From contig NZ_OX458329.1 in assembly GCF_949769255.1 (NCBI RefSeq), positions 682,001 through 746,000 of the forward strand: a stretch of 64,000 nucleotides of DNA, given 5' to 3'. Source of the DNA: Mobiluncus massiliensis (GTDB taxonomy: Bacteria > Actinomycetota > Actinomycetes > Actinomycetales > Actinomycetaceae). The position numbers were made by a program, and so were the translations under genes. The notes beneath the pieces were generated by a model. The model was not told where the DNA came from and ran no database searches. It worked only from the letters and a program-made list of their open reading frames with translations. This document shows, piece after piece, positions 37,923 to 46,928 of the stretch; position 1 is the stretch's first letter, and every line of letters starts with the position of its first letter.

Positions 37923-39017
37923 ATGAAGTTGAAGACTGTTGGTGCCTGGTTCGGCGCCGCTGCACTAGCCGTGAGCATGACCGCCTGCTCGACCGCAAAC
38001 GACACCCAAACGAAAGACACGGCGGGGGACGCTGCTGCGGACAAACCCACGGTGTACGCCTCTACTGACGTATGGGCTTCCGTGGCAAAAGCCGTGGTGG
38101 GGGATAACGCGGACGTGATTACGTCCATCGACCAGCCGAACCTGGATCCGCATTCTTATGAAGCCAGCGTGAAAGATAAGAAGCTGGTGAACCAAGCCTC
38201 CGTAGTAATCGTGAACGGCGGGGGTTACGACGATTGGGCGCTGCAGCTGGCCAAGTCAGCGGACAGCAAACCGACTGTGCTCAATGCGGTGGAGTTGGCT
38301 GGCATTGACTGCGGAGACGCAGAAGGTCACGACCACGAGGACGGCCATGACCATGAGGATGCGCATGAACACGAGGACGGCCATGACCATGAGGATGCGC
38401 ATGAACACGAGGACGGCCATGACCATGAGGATGCGCATGAACACGAGGACGGCCATGAAGGCGAGCAGGGACATGAGGGGCACCATCATCACCATTGCTC
38501 CGTCAATGAGCACGTGTTCTACGATTTGCACGCGGTGAACGAAGTCGCCAAGGCGGTTGCTAATACGATGAGCCAGGCTGACGGCGATAATGCTGCGGCT
38601 TACCAGGATGCTGCAAAGGCATTCCAAGGCAAGTTGGATGAATTGGAATCGCAGGCAGAAAACATTAAGGCGCGGGGCGAAAAGCATTCCCTGGCGACCG
38701 AACCTTTGGCGAACTACCTGCTGGAGGACGCCGGTATCCATGACCTGACTCCCGAAGAATACGTGGAACAGTCCGAAACGGAATCCGGGCCCAGCGTAAA
38801 GACGCAGGCTGACACCAAGGCCCTGATTACGGAGGGGAAAGTCGATGTGCTGCTGGTTAACTCCCAGACTGAGGACCCGGTGTCCCAGGCGCTGCAGAAT
38901 GCCGCTGAGACTAAAGGCATTCCGGTGGTGACACTGACCGAGACCTTGGCGGGGGCTAGCGACTATGTCAGCTGGATTGGCGCTGCCTTAGACCAGATAG
39001 ATAAGGCTTTGAAGTAA
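37923..39017 (+). CDS. znuA: Zinc ABC transporter, substrate-binding lipoprotein
   Basis: 364 residues. Signal with lipobox MTAC (Cys22). The cluster A-I fold shows PTVYASTDVWASVAKAVVGD, the metal ligand His in NLDPHSYEAS, HVFYDL, and the late VLLVNSQTEDPVSQAL. Between residues about 130 and 195 is a very long His/Asp/Glu-rich loop built of repeats of a 12-residue unit plus HHHHH, expected to gather or sense zinc. ATG 37923 follows GGGGAAAGGA. First gene of znuACB, divergent from zur. Confidence 0.93.
   Translation: MKLKTVGAWFGAAALAVSMTACSTANDTQTKDTAGDAAADKPTVYASTDVWASVAKAVVGDNADVITSIDQPNLDPHSYEASVKDKKLVNQASVVIVNGGGYDDWALQLAKSADSKPTVLNAVELAGIDCGDAEGHDHEDGHDHEDAHEHEDGHDHEDAHEHEDGHDHEDAHEHEDGHEGEQGHEGHHHHHCSVNEHVFYDLHAVNEVAKAVANTMSQADGDNAAAYQDAAKAFQGKLDELESQAENIKARGEKHSLATEPLANYLLEDAGIHDLTPEEYVEQSETESGPSVKTQADTKALITEGKVDVLLVNSQTEDPVSQALQNAAETKGIPVVTLTETLAGASDYVSWIGAALDQIDKALK
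38341..38448 (+). repeat. Three perfect 36-bp tandem repeats in znuA
   Basis: The unit beginning ACGGCCATGACC occurs at 38341-38376, 38377-38412 and 38413-38448 without differences, with a partial fourth copy (ACGGCCATGA) after it. Each unit codes for 12 residues rich in His, Asp and Glu. The unit is a multiple of three, so copy-number change keeps the frame and alters only loop length. Confidence 0.95.
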
Positions 39018-39039
39018 TACAGGATTAGGGTATATAAAA

Positions 39040-39080
39040 GTCCGGGCTTCAGAATAGAGCGCAGCTCCTGGAGCCCGGAC
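39040..39080 (+). promoter_or_regulatory. Intercistronic hairpin between znuA and znuC
   Basis: GTCCGGGCTTCAG (39040-39052) pairs with CTGGAGCCCGGAC (39068-39080): 13 bp with one G-T pair. No T run follows. It could be a weak terminator or an mRNA-stabilising hairpin that raises the level of the binding protein over the membrane subunits. Its outer part GTCCGGGC is shared with the terminator at 10.8 kb. Confidence 0.65.
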
Positions 39081-39143
39081 GAAATCCGTTAAGGTAGATG
39101 AAACCAGGAAGTTAACCGGGGGACTGGGGAAGGAAAAGGTCTG

Positions 39144-39992
39144 ATGGGCGAAGAACCGCTGTTGGAGATGCGGGACCTGGCATTGAAATATGGGACACGA
39201 CAGGTATTTTCCGGCTTGAACCTGCGGGTCGAACCGGGACAAGTCGTGGGAATCCTGGGACAAAACGGAGCCGGAAAAACGACCCTGTTAAAGTCGGTAC
39301 TCGGTGACGTGAAACCCGCCGCGGGAACCATTTTTCGGCGGGACTCAGCAAAAATTTCTTACCTTCCGCAACACGGACGTTTCCCGAAATCTGTGCAGAT
39401 TCGCGGACGAGACGTAGTCTACCTGGGGCTTGACGGAGCGAAACTGGGATTTTGGACTTCGCCCGGGGCACGGGAAAAAGTCGAGCACGCGATAGCCTTG
39501 GTGGGGGCGCAGAGTTACGCAGATACGCCGATTAGCGGACTGTCCGGGGGAGAGCTGCAGCGTTTACGTATCGCGGCGGCCATTGTGCAACGTCCCGATT
39601 TGCTGCTGGTCGACGAACCGTTGGCGTCCCTCGACCTCAAGCACCAAACCGACATTGTTAAGATTTTTGGCAACTTGGCGGCGCAGGGCACCGCCATCCT
39701 ACTGGTGACGCACGAGTTAAACCCCGTGGATAAACTGCTGGACACCGTGGTTTATATCGCCCTCGGACGAGCCGCGGTGGGGTCGGTGTCAGAGGTCATG
39801 TCCAGCGAAACATTGTCCGCTTTATATGGTGAGGAAGTCCGTGTCGTGAACCTGGGAGGAACGTATTTCGTGGTGGGAGCCCAGAACGGGCCCGAATCCG
39901 GCTTTGTGGAGGAAGCTCTGCACGGCCACCATCACGCCGGCCATTTTGAATCAGCCGAGTCACCGCACAATCCCAAGGAGGCGGGCCACTAA
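39144..39992 (+). CDS. znuC: Zinc ABC transporter, ATPase
   Basis: 282 residues. Walker A GQNGAGKTT, Q-loop in YLPQHG, signature LSGGELQRLRIAAAIV, Walker B LLLVDEPLASLD and switch His in LVTHE. The C-terminal extension of about 30 residues ends in a His-rich tail (HGHHHAGHFES...KEAGH), which might bind zinc in the cytoplasm; many ZnuC proteins lack or vary this tail. ATG 39144; the permease start overlaps the stop (TAATG). Confidence 0.92.
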   Translation: MGEEPLLEMRDLALKYGTRQVFSGLNLRVEPGQVVGILGQNGAGKTTLLKSVLGDVKPAAGTIFRRDSAKISYLPQHGRFPKSVQIRGRDVVYLGLDGAKLGFWTSPGAREKVEHAIALVGAQSYADTPISGLSGGELQRLRIAAAIVQRPDLLLVDEPLASLDLKHQTDIVKIFGNLAAQGTAILLVTHELNPVDKLLDTVVYIALGRAAVGSVSEVMSSETLSALYGEEVRVVNLGGTYFVVGAQNGPESGFVEEALHGHHHAGHFESAESPHNPKEAGH

Positions 39993-40849
39993 TGGAGGCA
40001 ATCATCAACTTCCAGGATTTTTGGCAACTGATACCGTTGGTTCGGGAATCACTGGTCGCCGCGGCAATTCTGGCTGTCGTTTCAGGGATTCTAAGCCCGC
40101 TGGTGCAGCTGCGGGACGCGGCTTTTGCGGTTCACGGAACTTCCGAACTGTCTTTTGCGGGAGCATCGGTGGCGTTGTTTCTCGGGGCCAGTGTCACCGG
40201 CGGAGCCATCGCGGGATCCATTGTGGCGGCGCTATTGATGTCTGCGACCTACACTCGGCGCTGGGGTACAAATGCTCTCATCGGCGTGCTGCTGCCGTTC
40301 GGGTTGGGTATCGGGGTGCTGTTTCTGGCGCTTTACAAGGGGCGTTCCGCCAACAAATTCGGCCTGTTGACGGGTCAAATTGTCTCTGTTGATGAGAACC
40401 AACTGGCCGTGTTTGCCTTGGTCGGAGCGATGGTGTTGGCCGCCATAGCCCTGTTTGGGCGTCGACTGTATTACGCTGCGGTCGATCCGGTGGTGGCGCT
40501 GTCGAAAGGGGTCTCCCCACGAGTGATGAATTTGTGGTTCATGCTTATCCTCGGTTTGGTAGTGGCGCTAGCGGTGCAGATGGTGGGGGCGCTGCTGGTG
40601 TTGTCATTGCTGATTACTCCGGGAGCGGCGGCTGCTCGCATTTCTGCCAATCCCTTGCGCCAGCACGCTTGGGCGGTGCTGTTTGCCCTGATTGCCGCCG
40701 AGGGCGGTATTCTGCTCTCTCTCGGGCCCGGATTGCCGATTTCGCCCTATATCACCACAATTTCTTTCCTGATATTCCTGATTTGCTGGGCTGTTGGGGC
40801 AGTGCGCAGCCAAACCACCTGGTCAAAGCGGGAACAGGCCCTCTCCTGA
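39992..40849 (+). CDS. znuB: Zinc ABC transporter, permease
   Basis: 285 residues with about eight helices of the ABC-3 metal permease family. AAFAVHGTSELSFAGASVAL is the loop preceding helix 2, and later VMNLWFMLILGLVVALAVQMVGALLVLSLLITPGAAA is the family hallmark. Starts ATG 39992 in TAATG overlap with znuC. It is the end of the operon; a 86-bp gap with no clear hairpin separates it from the convergent coiled-coil gene. Confidence 0.92.
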   Translation: MEAIINFQDFWQLIPLVRESLVAAAILAVVSGILSPLVQLRDAAFAVHGTSELSFAGASVALFLGASVTGGAIAGSIVAALLMSATYTRRWGTNALIGVLLPFGLGIGVLFLALYKGRSANKFGLLTGQIVSVDENQLAVFALVGAMVLAAIALFGRRLYYAAVDPVVALSKGVSPRVMNLWFMLILGLVVALAVQMVGALLVLSLLITPGAAAARISANPLRQHAWAVLFALIAAEGGILLSLGPGLPISPYITTISFLIFLICWAVGAVRSQTTWSKREQALS

Positions 40850-40935
40850 ACTGTCGATACGAACTTCAAAACGGTACCGAAACCGAAAGACCCGCCCCCC
40901 AACCCTGGTGCGGTGGCGGAAAATAACGCGGGAAC

Positions 40936-41772
40936 CTAAGCCACCACGGGCTCGGCGGGAGCAGACGTCGGGGTATAGTCCGGAGCTACCTCGGTGACAG
41001 AGGTCGACGCATCTCGGAACGCTTGAATCTGAGCCGGAGCGATGGCTTGGTCAGGGTGTTCACCCATCTGGACCAGGTGCATCTGATGAATCCAGAACTG
41101 GCTTTCTTCGATGCGCTTAGCCCACATCTCAGCTTCCGCTTTCTTGCGTTTTTGCGTGGCCTTATCAGCTTCGCGCAGGTGCATCCACCCTTCTGAGACT
41201 TTCTTTTGCGCGATTTCCAGGCGCTTGCGCTTCGCTTCGGCGGCAGCTTCGCGGGCTTTTTCCATCGCCTTGCGCCGCTCGATTCGTTCCCGGCCTTCTC
41301 GCTCAATCTTTTCCTTGCGCTTCTCGGCTTCCTGTCGGCCCAACTCGGCAGCCTTGGCATACATCTTGTTGGCGTCGCTCACGGCCTGGCGAGCCTTGGC
41401 TTCATAGCTCCGCGCGGCTTCTTCATCGCCCATATCCGCGGCGGCGCGAGCCCGCATTGTATATGCCACCGCATCGGCCTCATAGCTGCGTGCCAAACGT
41501 TTTGCGTGCGCGGAATCAGAGGCAAAACCAATCGAGGTGCCCGTCCCGCCTAAGGGGCCGAAACTCTTTGATTTCGCTTTGTTTTGCTTCGCCATCGCGC
41601 GGATGCGCGCCTGATCCATCTCAAACCTGTCGAGGGCATCCAGAGCTCTCTTGTTCTCATCGGTGAGGGTGCCATTTTCCTTGGCAAAAGAGCGAATTGC
41701 GGCGCGCTGAGCCATTCCGGGAACGTACAGACTACGCATCCCGAAATTACGCATGGCAAGCATAGTGGCCAT
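40936..41772 (-). CDS. Coiled-coil protein of unknown function
   Basis: 278 residues without a recognised family. Residues about 30-70 are charged helix. A Gly/Ser-rich break (GPLGGTGTSIGFASDS) is followed by a tetratricopeptide-like stretch DAVAYTMRARAAADMGDEEAARSYEAKARQAVSDANKMYAKAAE. Then comes a long Lys/Glu/Arg/Ala coiled coil (about 140-225) with KRKEKIEREGRERIERRKAM. The C-terminus is Pro/Thr-rich. No signal peptide or membrane segment. Monocistronic, between znuB (convergent) and the recA upstream region (divergent). Confidence 0.65.
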   Translation of the reverse strand: MATMLAMRNFGMRSLYVPGMAQRAAIRSFAKENGTLTDENKRALDALDRFEMDQARIRAMAKQNKAKSKSFGPLGGTGTSIGFASDSAHAKRLARSYEADAVAYTMRARAAADMGDEEAARSYEAKARQAVSDANKMYAKAAELGRQEAEKRKEKIEREGRERIERRKAMEKAREAAAEAKRKRLEIAQKKVSEGWMHLREADKATQKRKKAEAEMWAKRIEESQFWIHQMHLVQMGEHPDQAIAPAQIQAFRDASTSVTEVAPDYTPTSAPAEPVVA

Positions 41773-42026
41773 TTCGCCCTCCGTGGCTCATAGACTCCTG
41801 TCACCTTCCTAGCGACAGCCTCCATATCGGCAATTGGATTAAGAACTTTAGGGAATCGCATGCTGTGTGAGGCTTCTCACACAGGTTCTTTTAGTAAACG
41901 AATCGTCAAAAGTTCGGGTTTGTGGGGGATATTGCCAGTTCAACATGTTGAGGTGGGGCAGGAGGTGGGGTCAGCAAAAGCGCGTGGGGTGAGGAATTTT
42001 TGCGGACGGTCGGCGTGTCGGATGAT

Positions 42027-42042
42027 TCGAACGCATGTTCGA
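42027..42042. promoter_or_regulatory. LexA (SOS) box of recA
   Basis: TCGAACGCATGTTCGA, a 16-bp palindrome with only the central bases departing from symmetry, of the actinobacterial SOS type TCGAACN4GTTCGA. A -10 like TATAGT (42043-42048) abuts it, so LexA would cover the recA promoter. recA starts 176 bp downstream. Confidence 0.9.
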
Positions 42043-42049
42043 TATAGTG

Positions 42050-42086
42050 TTTTCCACAGATGAGTCGAAACGGGACTTTTCCACAG
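42050..42086 (+). promoter_or_regulatory. Two DnaA-box-like motifs in the recA leader
   Basis: TTTTCCACAG occurs twice in the same orientation, at 42050-42059 and 42077-42086. The first nine bases match the loose DnaA box TTWTNCACA. The 27-bp spacing and their place just downstream of the SOS box and -10 suggest DnaA could influence recA, but chance occurrence is possible. Confidence 0.4.
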
Positions 42087-42162
42087 GTAAAGAAACTTTC
42101 GATTTTTCGCTTCCGGGGTGGGGCGTAAGTTCATCTTGAGAGCTTCGGAGAGGAGCTCAACA

Positions 42163-42270
42163 ATGACACCCGAACTATTGGGGCGGCGGAGAGCCGCGCA
42201 GATGAAAGGAATACGCAATGGCAAAAGACGAGCGCGCGAAAGCGCTGCAAACTGCGCTAGGTCAGATTGA
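42163..42270 (+). CDS. Possible 35-codon leader peptide overlapping the recA start
   Basis: ATG 42163 follows GGAGAGGAG and reads [20 protein letters not shown], then a basic tail, ending 53 bp inside recA in another frame. The ribosome site is better than that of recA itself. It may be a translated leader that couples to recA, or a chance open frame. No similarity recognised. Confidence 0.3.
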   Translation: MTPELLGRRRAAQMKGIRNGKRRARESAANCARSD

Positions 42271-43330
42271 TAAGCAGTTTGGCAAAGGTTCTGTGATGCG
42301 GCTGGGCGACTCGGCCGTGAACACGAATGTTTCGGTCATTCCGACTGGGTCAGTAGCCCTGGACGTGGCTTTGGGGATTGGGGGACTTCCGCGGGGCCGC
42401 ATTATTGAGATTTACGGTCCAGAATCTTCCGGTAAGACCACCGTGGCTTTGCACGCGGTGGCGAACGCTCAGAAACAGGGCGGGAACGCGGCTTTCATCG
42501 ACGCGGAACACGCTCTCGATCCGGTTTACGCACAGAAACTCGGTGTTGATATTGACAATCTGCTGGTCAGCCAACCCGATACCGGAGAACAGGCGCTAGA
42601 GATTGCGGATATGTTGATTCGCAGCGGCGGCCTGGACATCATCGTTATTGACTCGGTTGCGGCTCTGGTACCGAAGGCTGAAATCGAAGGGGATATGGGG
42701 GATTCCCACGTGGGTTTGCAGGCTCGGTTGATGAGCCAAGCGCTGCGAAAGATTACCGGAGCGCTGTCCGCTACCGGCACCACCGCAATCTTTATTAACC
42801 AGCTGCGCGAAAAGATTGGGGTGTTCTTTGGCTCTCCCGAAACCACGACCGGCGGCAAAGCGTTGAAGTTCTATGCTTCGGTGCGCATTGACGTGCGCCG
42901 GATTGAGACGTTGAAAGAAAACGGGGAAGCCATCGGTAACCGAACTCGTGCCAAGGTCGTTAAGAATAAGATGGCGCCGCCTTTCCGGCAGGCGGAATTC
43001 GACATCATGTACGGTCAGGGCATTTCCCGAGAGGGCGGCCTCATCGACCTTGGTGTGGAAGCGGGTATCGTGACGAAGTCGGGTTCTTGGTTTACCTACG
43101 GCGAACTGCAGTTGGGTCAAGGTAAAGAGAACGTGCGGAAGTTCTTGGTGGATAACCCCGAGCTCAGCGCCGAAATCGAAGACAAGATTCTCATCGCTTT
43201 GGGTGTGCGTGAGGACCCGAACGCGGCAGCGCAGCCAGAGACTGGCGAGGGTACGAAACTCGCTGTCGTGATGGATGACGATTCCGCAGATGAGGGTACG
43301 TCCGCCAAGAAGGTTCAAAAAGCCTCATGA
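42218..43330 (+). CDS. recA: RecA recombinase
   Basis: 370 residues. Forms filaments on single-stranded DNA, drives strand exchange and triggers LexA self-cleavage. Walker [10 protein letters not shown] near residue 68, MAW-like stretch, Walker [14 protein letters not shown]1 loop [21 protein letters not shown], and L2 with [22 protein letters not shown]. The Asp-rich C-terminal tail (MDDDSADEG) is the usual regulatory tail. ATG 42218 follows AAAGGA. No intein. It overlaps recX by 4 bp. Confidence 0.98.
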   Translation: MAKDERAKALQTALGQIDKQFGKGSVMRLGDSAVNTNVSVIPTGSVALDVALGIGGLPRGRIIEIYGPESSGKTTVALHAVANAQKQGGNAAFIDAEHALDPVYAQKLGVDIDNLLVSQPDTGEQALEIADMLIRSGGLDIIVIDSVAALVPKAEIEGDMGDSHVGLQARLMSQALRKITGALSATGTTAIFINQLREKIGVFFGSPETTTGGKALKFYASVRIDVRRIETLKENGEAIGNRTRAKVVKNKMAPPFRQAEFDIMYGQGISREGGLIDLGVEAGIVTKSGSWFTYGELQLGQGKENVRKFLVDNPELSAEIEDKILIALGVREDPNAAAQPETGEGTKLAVVMDDDSADEGTSAKKVQKAS

Positions 43331-43857
43331 GCTTGCGAGTAGTGGATGCGACGGCGGATGCCGCCGCGGAAGCTGGTTTGTCCCTGCTGGATCGGCGGGC
43401 TGTTACCGAGTCTCAGATGCGTGACTACCTGGCTGAAAAGGGATTCGGTGACGCAGCTATCGATGACGTGGTGGCGGCTTTCGCCGCTCGCGGCTGGCTG
43501 AATGACCGGGACTACACCGGGGAGTTTTTGCGTCAGCGCTGCCAGCGCCCCGGAATGTCACGAGCCAAGTTGGCCGCGGATATGGAAAAGCGTGGGTTGG
43601 ATACCCAGTCTATATCCGCGGGCCTAGCGGCTCTGGATGCTGAGAATCCGGACTGGGAAACGGAAAACGCTCGAACTCTGTTAGAGAGCAAACTTGCGGC
43701 GGCGCGCCGCGGCTTGGATTTGAGCAACTTTGACGATTGCCGCAAATTGAAAGCCAAGCTGTGGCGCTATGTAGCGACACGCGGGTTTTCCTCAGCTCTG
43801 GCCACCACCGTAGTCAATACCGTGATGGATGAACTGAAACTGGACGGTCAAAGCTAG
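43327..43857 (+). CDS. recX: RecX, modulator of RecA
   Basis: 176 residues; three-helix tandem modules typical of Rec[53 protein letters not shown] and the C-terminal [24 protein letters not shown]. It inhibits and disassembles RecA filaments. ATGA overlap with recA makes it cotranslated. Confidence 0.93.
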   Translation: MSLRVVDATADAAAEAGLSLLDRRAVTESQMRDYLAEKGFGDAAIDDVVAAFAARGWLNDRDYTGEFLRQRCQRPGMSRAKLAADMEKRGLDTQSISAGLAALDAENPDWETENARTLLESKLAAARRGLDLSNFDDCRKLKAKLWRYVATRGFSSALATTVVNTVMDELKLDGQS

Positions 43858-43875
43858 CGTGGGGACGAAACGAGG

Positions 43876-44373
43876 ATGGAAGAACCGATGAGTGACGCCG
43901 TATCGGTTGATGAATTAGCCGCCAGAGCGCTGGAGAAACTCACTAAGCAGGGACGATCGATTTCTTGCGCGGAATCGCTGACCGGGGGTCTGCTGGCAGA
44001 TGCTTTCGTCAGAGTCCCCGGAGCTTCCCAAACATTTCGCGGCGGAGTCGTGACGTATACCGATGCAGTGAAAACCGCGGTGCTGGGAGTGAGTCCACAG
44101 CTGCTGCAAACGAACACCGCCTATGACCCTCAGGTTGCGGTACAGATGAGTACTGCGGCACGACAGATGTTTCACTCGGATTATGCGCTGGCTACCACCG
44201 GAGTTGCGGGTCCCGGCCCGGATGAAGGCGTGGCACCGGGGATAGGGTATGTCAGCCTGGCCACTTCACAAGGCACAGAAGTGCGGGAGGTCAACCAGCC
44301 AGGCACTCGCCCAGAAGTTCGCGCGGCATTTGTGCGGGCGGCTTTGGAGTTGCTGGAGTCTCACCTGGGTTGA
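43876..44373 (+). CDS. pncC: Nicotinamide-nucleotide amidase, CinA C-terminal family
   Basis: 165 residues, stand-alone CinA C-terminal domain. SISCAESLTGGLLADAFVRVPGAS, GGVVTYTDAVKTAVLGV and ATTGVAGPGPDEGVAPG are the family's conserved segments, with the catalytic Ser in the AESLTGG motif. PncC deamidates NMN to nicotinate mononucleotide. The N-terminal molybdopterin-like domain of long CinA is absent. Start ATG 43876 or 43888. Part of the recA-miaB run of genes. Confidence 0.88.
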   Translation: MEEPMSDAVSVDELAARALEKLTKQGRSISCAESLTGGLLADAFVRVPGASQTFRGGVVTYTDAVKTAVLGVSPQLLQTNTAYDPQVAVQMSTAARQMFHSDYALATTGVAGPGPDEGVAPGIGYVSLATSQGTEVREVNQPGTRPEVRAAFVRAALELLESHLG

Positions 44374-44461
44374 GAATCCTGGACGCGGCGCCCAGTCGTG
44401 GCGGTTGGCGGCCGGCGACGAAAGTGACGGCATCAGCGGCATGACATAAAATGAGCCGGTG

Positions 44462-45958
44462 ATGGAAACTCCGCGAACTTACCTGGTGAAAACACTTGGC
44501 TGCCAGATGAACGAACACGACTCGGAACGCATGGCTGGCTTGCTTGACGCTGCCGGTTGGGTGCCGGTTGAGGAGGTTCCGCAAAAAGCTGCGCGAGCAA
44601 CTAATGCCGGAGATGGCGGGGCTGACCTGGTAGTTTTGAATACCTGCTCGGTGCGTGAGGCTGCCGGAACAAAACTCTACGGCCATTTGGGACAGCTGGC
44701 AGATGTGAAACGAAACCGCCCCGGAATGATGATTGCCGTGGGAGGATGCTTCGCCCAGCAGGAAGGCGCGAAAATCCTCGACCGGGCTCCGTGGGTAGAC
44801 GCAGTGTTCGGGACGCATAATATCGACGCCCTTCCGGTGTTGTTGAAGCGTGCCGAACACAACCAAGAGGCCGCGGTGGAAATCGAGGAAAGCCTGAAAG
44901 TCTTTCCCTCCGTCCTGCCGGCGCACCGGCAATCTCCGGCTTCAGCCTGGGTATCCATCTCGGTGGGGTGCAACAACACCTGCACATTTTGTATCGTGCC
45001 TTCCCTGCGCGGTCGAGAACGGGATCGGAATCCCGCTGACATTCTGGCGGAGGTTCAGGCTGTAGTCGACGCGGGAGCTGTGGAAGTGACCTTGCTGGGG
45101 CAAAACGTGAACAGCTACGGAATGAGCTTCGGAAGGCGCGGCGCTTTTGCAGATTTGCTACGAGCTGTAGGAAAAACGCCGGGACTGGAACGCCTACGTT
45201 TCACCTCGCCCCACCCCGCGGCCTTTACCGAGGACGTCATCGCCGCCATGGCGCAGACCCCGACGGTGATGCCTTCGTTGCATTTTCCGCTGCAATCCGG
45301 CTCGGACCGGATTTTGCGGCAGATGCGCAGGTCGTACCGGTCCGAACGGTTTTTAAAGATTCTTGAGGAAGTCAGGAGCGCCATCCCCGAAGCCGCCATC
45401 ACCACCGATGTTATTGTCGGATTTCCCGGCGAAACTGAGGCTGACTTCCAAGATACCCTCGACGTTCTGCGCGAAGCTCGGTTCCAAGCCGCGTTCACGT
45501 TCATTTATTCCCGCCGCCCCGGAACTCCCGCCGCCGATCGAGACGACCAGGTGGACCCGGAAGTCGTGGCGCAGCGCTACCAAAGACTCTTGGAACTGCA
45601 AGAAACAATCACCTTGGAGGAAAACGAAAAGCTAGAGGGCCAGATGGTGGAAGTCCTGGTTACCGCGGGAGGCCGCAAAGACGAAGCCACCGCGCGAATG
45701 AGCGGACGAGCCCGAGACAATCGTTTGGTTCACTTTGCGGTCCCCCAGGGCACTAAAGTTCGCCCCGGAGACTTCGTGACGGTGACGGTGACCCACGGCG
45801 CACCGCATCACCTCGTGGCGGATTCCGCCCTTACTCCGGGCGGCGTATTCACGGTTCGCCCCACTCGCGCCGGCGACCTGTGGGAAGCAGCGCATCTGGA
45901 CAAACCTCGCGGCACCCTCTTGGGAATGCCCGGGCTCAAGCCGGGACCAACGAGTTAG
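44462..45958 (+). CDS. miaB: tRNA ms2i6A37 methylthiotransferase
   Basis: About 498 residues. N-terminal domain with three Cys for the auxiliary cluster ([33 protein letters not shown]). Radical SAM domain with [23 protein letters not shown], then a TRAM domain after about residue 400. It adds the methylthio group to i6A37 of tRNA, the product of MiaA, whose gene follows 10 bp later. The start is ATG 44462 or the preceding GTG. The tail after the TRAM domain is about 35 residues longer than in E. coli. Confidence 0.95.
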   Translation: METPRTYLVKTLGCQMNEHDSERMAGLLDAAGWVPVEEVPQKAARATNAGDGGADLVVLNTCSVREAAGTKLYGHLGQLADVKRNRPGMMIAVGGCFAQQEGAKILDRAPWVDAVFGTHNIDALPVLLKRAEHNQEAAVEIEESLKVFPSVLPAHRQSPASAWVSISVGCNNTCTFCIVPSLRGRERDRNPADILAEVQAVVDAGAVEVTLLGQNVNSYGMSFGRRGAFADLLRAVGKTPGLERLRFTSPHPAAFTEDVIAAMAQTPTVMPSLHFPLQSGSDRILRQMRRSYRSERFLKILEEVRSAIPEAAITTDVIVGFPGETEADFQDTLDVLREARFQAAFTFIYSRRPGTPAADRDDQVDPEVVAQRYQRLLELQETITLEENEKLEGQMVEVLVTAGGRKDEATARMSGRARDNRLVHFAVPQGTKVRPGDFVTVTVTHGAPHHLVADSALTPGGVFTVRPTRAGDLWEAAHLDKPRGTLLGMPGLKPGPTS

Positions 45959-45968
45959 GGACTAAACC

Positions 45969-46928
45969 GTGATTGTTGCGATTGTGGGGCCGACCGCTAC
46001 GGGAAAAAGCAACCTGGGGCTGGACTTCGCGCAGAGAGTGTCCCGCGACCCGGAGCTTAACGCTAGGTTTCCGGGCGGGGTAGATATTATCAGCGCGGAC
46101 GCCTTCCAGCTCTATCGGGGCATGGACGTGGGTACCGCGAAAACCCCGGAATCCCAACGCTGCGGGATTGCGCATCATCAGATTGACGTGCTGTGGCCCG
46201 ATGCAGAAGCCTCGGTGGCGGCTTATCAGAAACATGCCCGTTCTGACGTGGAGGCGATTGAAACACGTGGTGCTTTGCCCCTGGTAGTGGGGGGTAGCGG
46301 GCTATACGTGCGGGCGATGCTGGATGTGTTGGAGTTCCCGCCCACCGACCCCGCGGTTCGCGCCCGGTGGGAGGCGCAGGCAGAGCAACTCGGAGCGGCA
46401 CAACTGCACGAAATCTTGCAGCGCAAAGACCCGAAAGCAGCGGAAACCATCGAGCCGATGAACGCGCGTCGCCTGGTCAGAGCCTTGGAAGTCATGGAAA
46501 TTACCGGGCGCCCATTTTCCGCGACTTTGCCGCGCGGAGAATACTGGCAACCGGACACCCACGTGTTTTACCTGACGCGAAACCTTGATGAACTAGATGA
46601 ACGCATCAATGCCCGGTCACGCGAAATGTTTAGCCAAGGACTGCTTGAGGAAACGGCACAACTCGCTGCCGACCGGGCTCACCCCTTGGGCATTACCGCG
46701 CAAAAGGCCACCGGATACAGTCAAGCGCTGGCGGTGCTGCGCGGGGAGATGACGGTGGAGGACGGTATCGCGGCCACCGCTTTGGCGACCCGGCAGCTGT
46801 CCCGGCGACAAATCAAGTGGTTCCGCCGTGACAAACGAGCGGTGGAAGTCAACTGGAGTCACGCCGGCTTAGAGGAACAGGGTCGGAGCTTTTTTGCGCA
46901 GGCTCGCAGCCAGATTCTGGGTCACTGA
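45969..46928 (+). CDS. miaA: tRNA dimethylallyltransferase
   Basis: 319 residues. Transfers the dimethylallyl group to A37. P-loop GPTATGKSNL at residues 7-16, DAFQLYRGMDVGTAKTP (DSxQ-type loop, here with Ala and Phe), HHQIDVLWP, GGSGLYVRAMLDVL and the C-terminal RRQIKWFRRD. GTG start at 45969. Its 3' end overlaps the convergent YbjN gene by 60 bp. Confidence 0.95.
   Translation: MIVAIVGPTATGKSNLGLDFAQRVSRDPELNARFPGGVDIISADAFQLYRGMDVGTAKTPESQRCGIAHHQIDVLWPDAEASVAAYQKHARSDVEAIETRGALPLVVGGSGLYVRAMLDVLEFPPTDPAVRARWEAQAEQLGAAQLHEILQRKDPKAAETIEPMNARRLVRALEVMEITGRPFSATLPRGEYWQPDTHVFYLTRNLDELDERINARSREMFSQGLLEETAQLAADRAHPLGITAQKATGYSQALAVLRGEMTVEDGIAATALATRQLSRRQIKWFRRDKRAVEVNWSHAGLEEQGRSFFAQARSQILGH

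Noticed and set aside
38341-38448. CRISPR array suggested by regular 36-bp repeats
   Set aside because: The repeats are head to tail with no spacers, are coding, and no cas genes are present.
38256-38741. Long open frame opposite the His-rich repeats of znuA
   Set aside because: It mirrors the codon pattern of the repeats and shows only repetitive hydrophobic residues; a shadow of znuA.
41940-41951. TCAACATGTTGA palindrome as a second SOS box before recA
   Set aside because: It lacks the CGAAC/GTTCG core of the actinobacterial consensus; probably chance.
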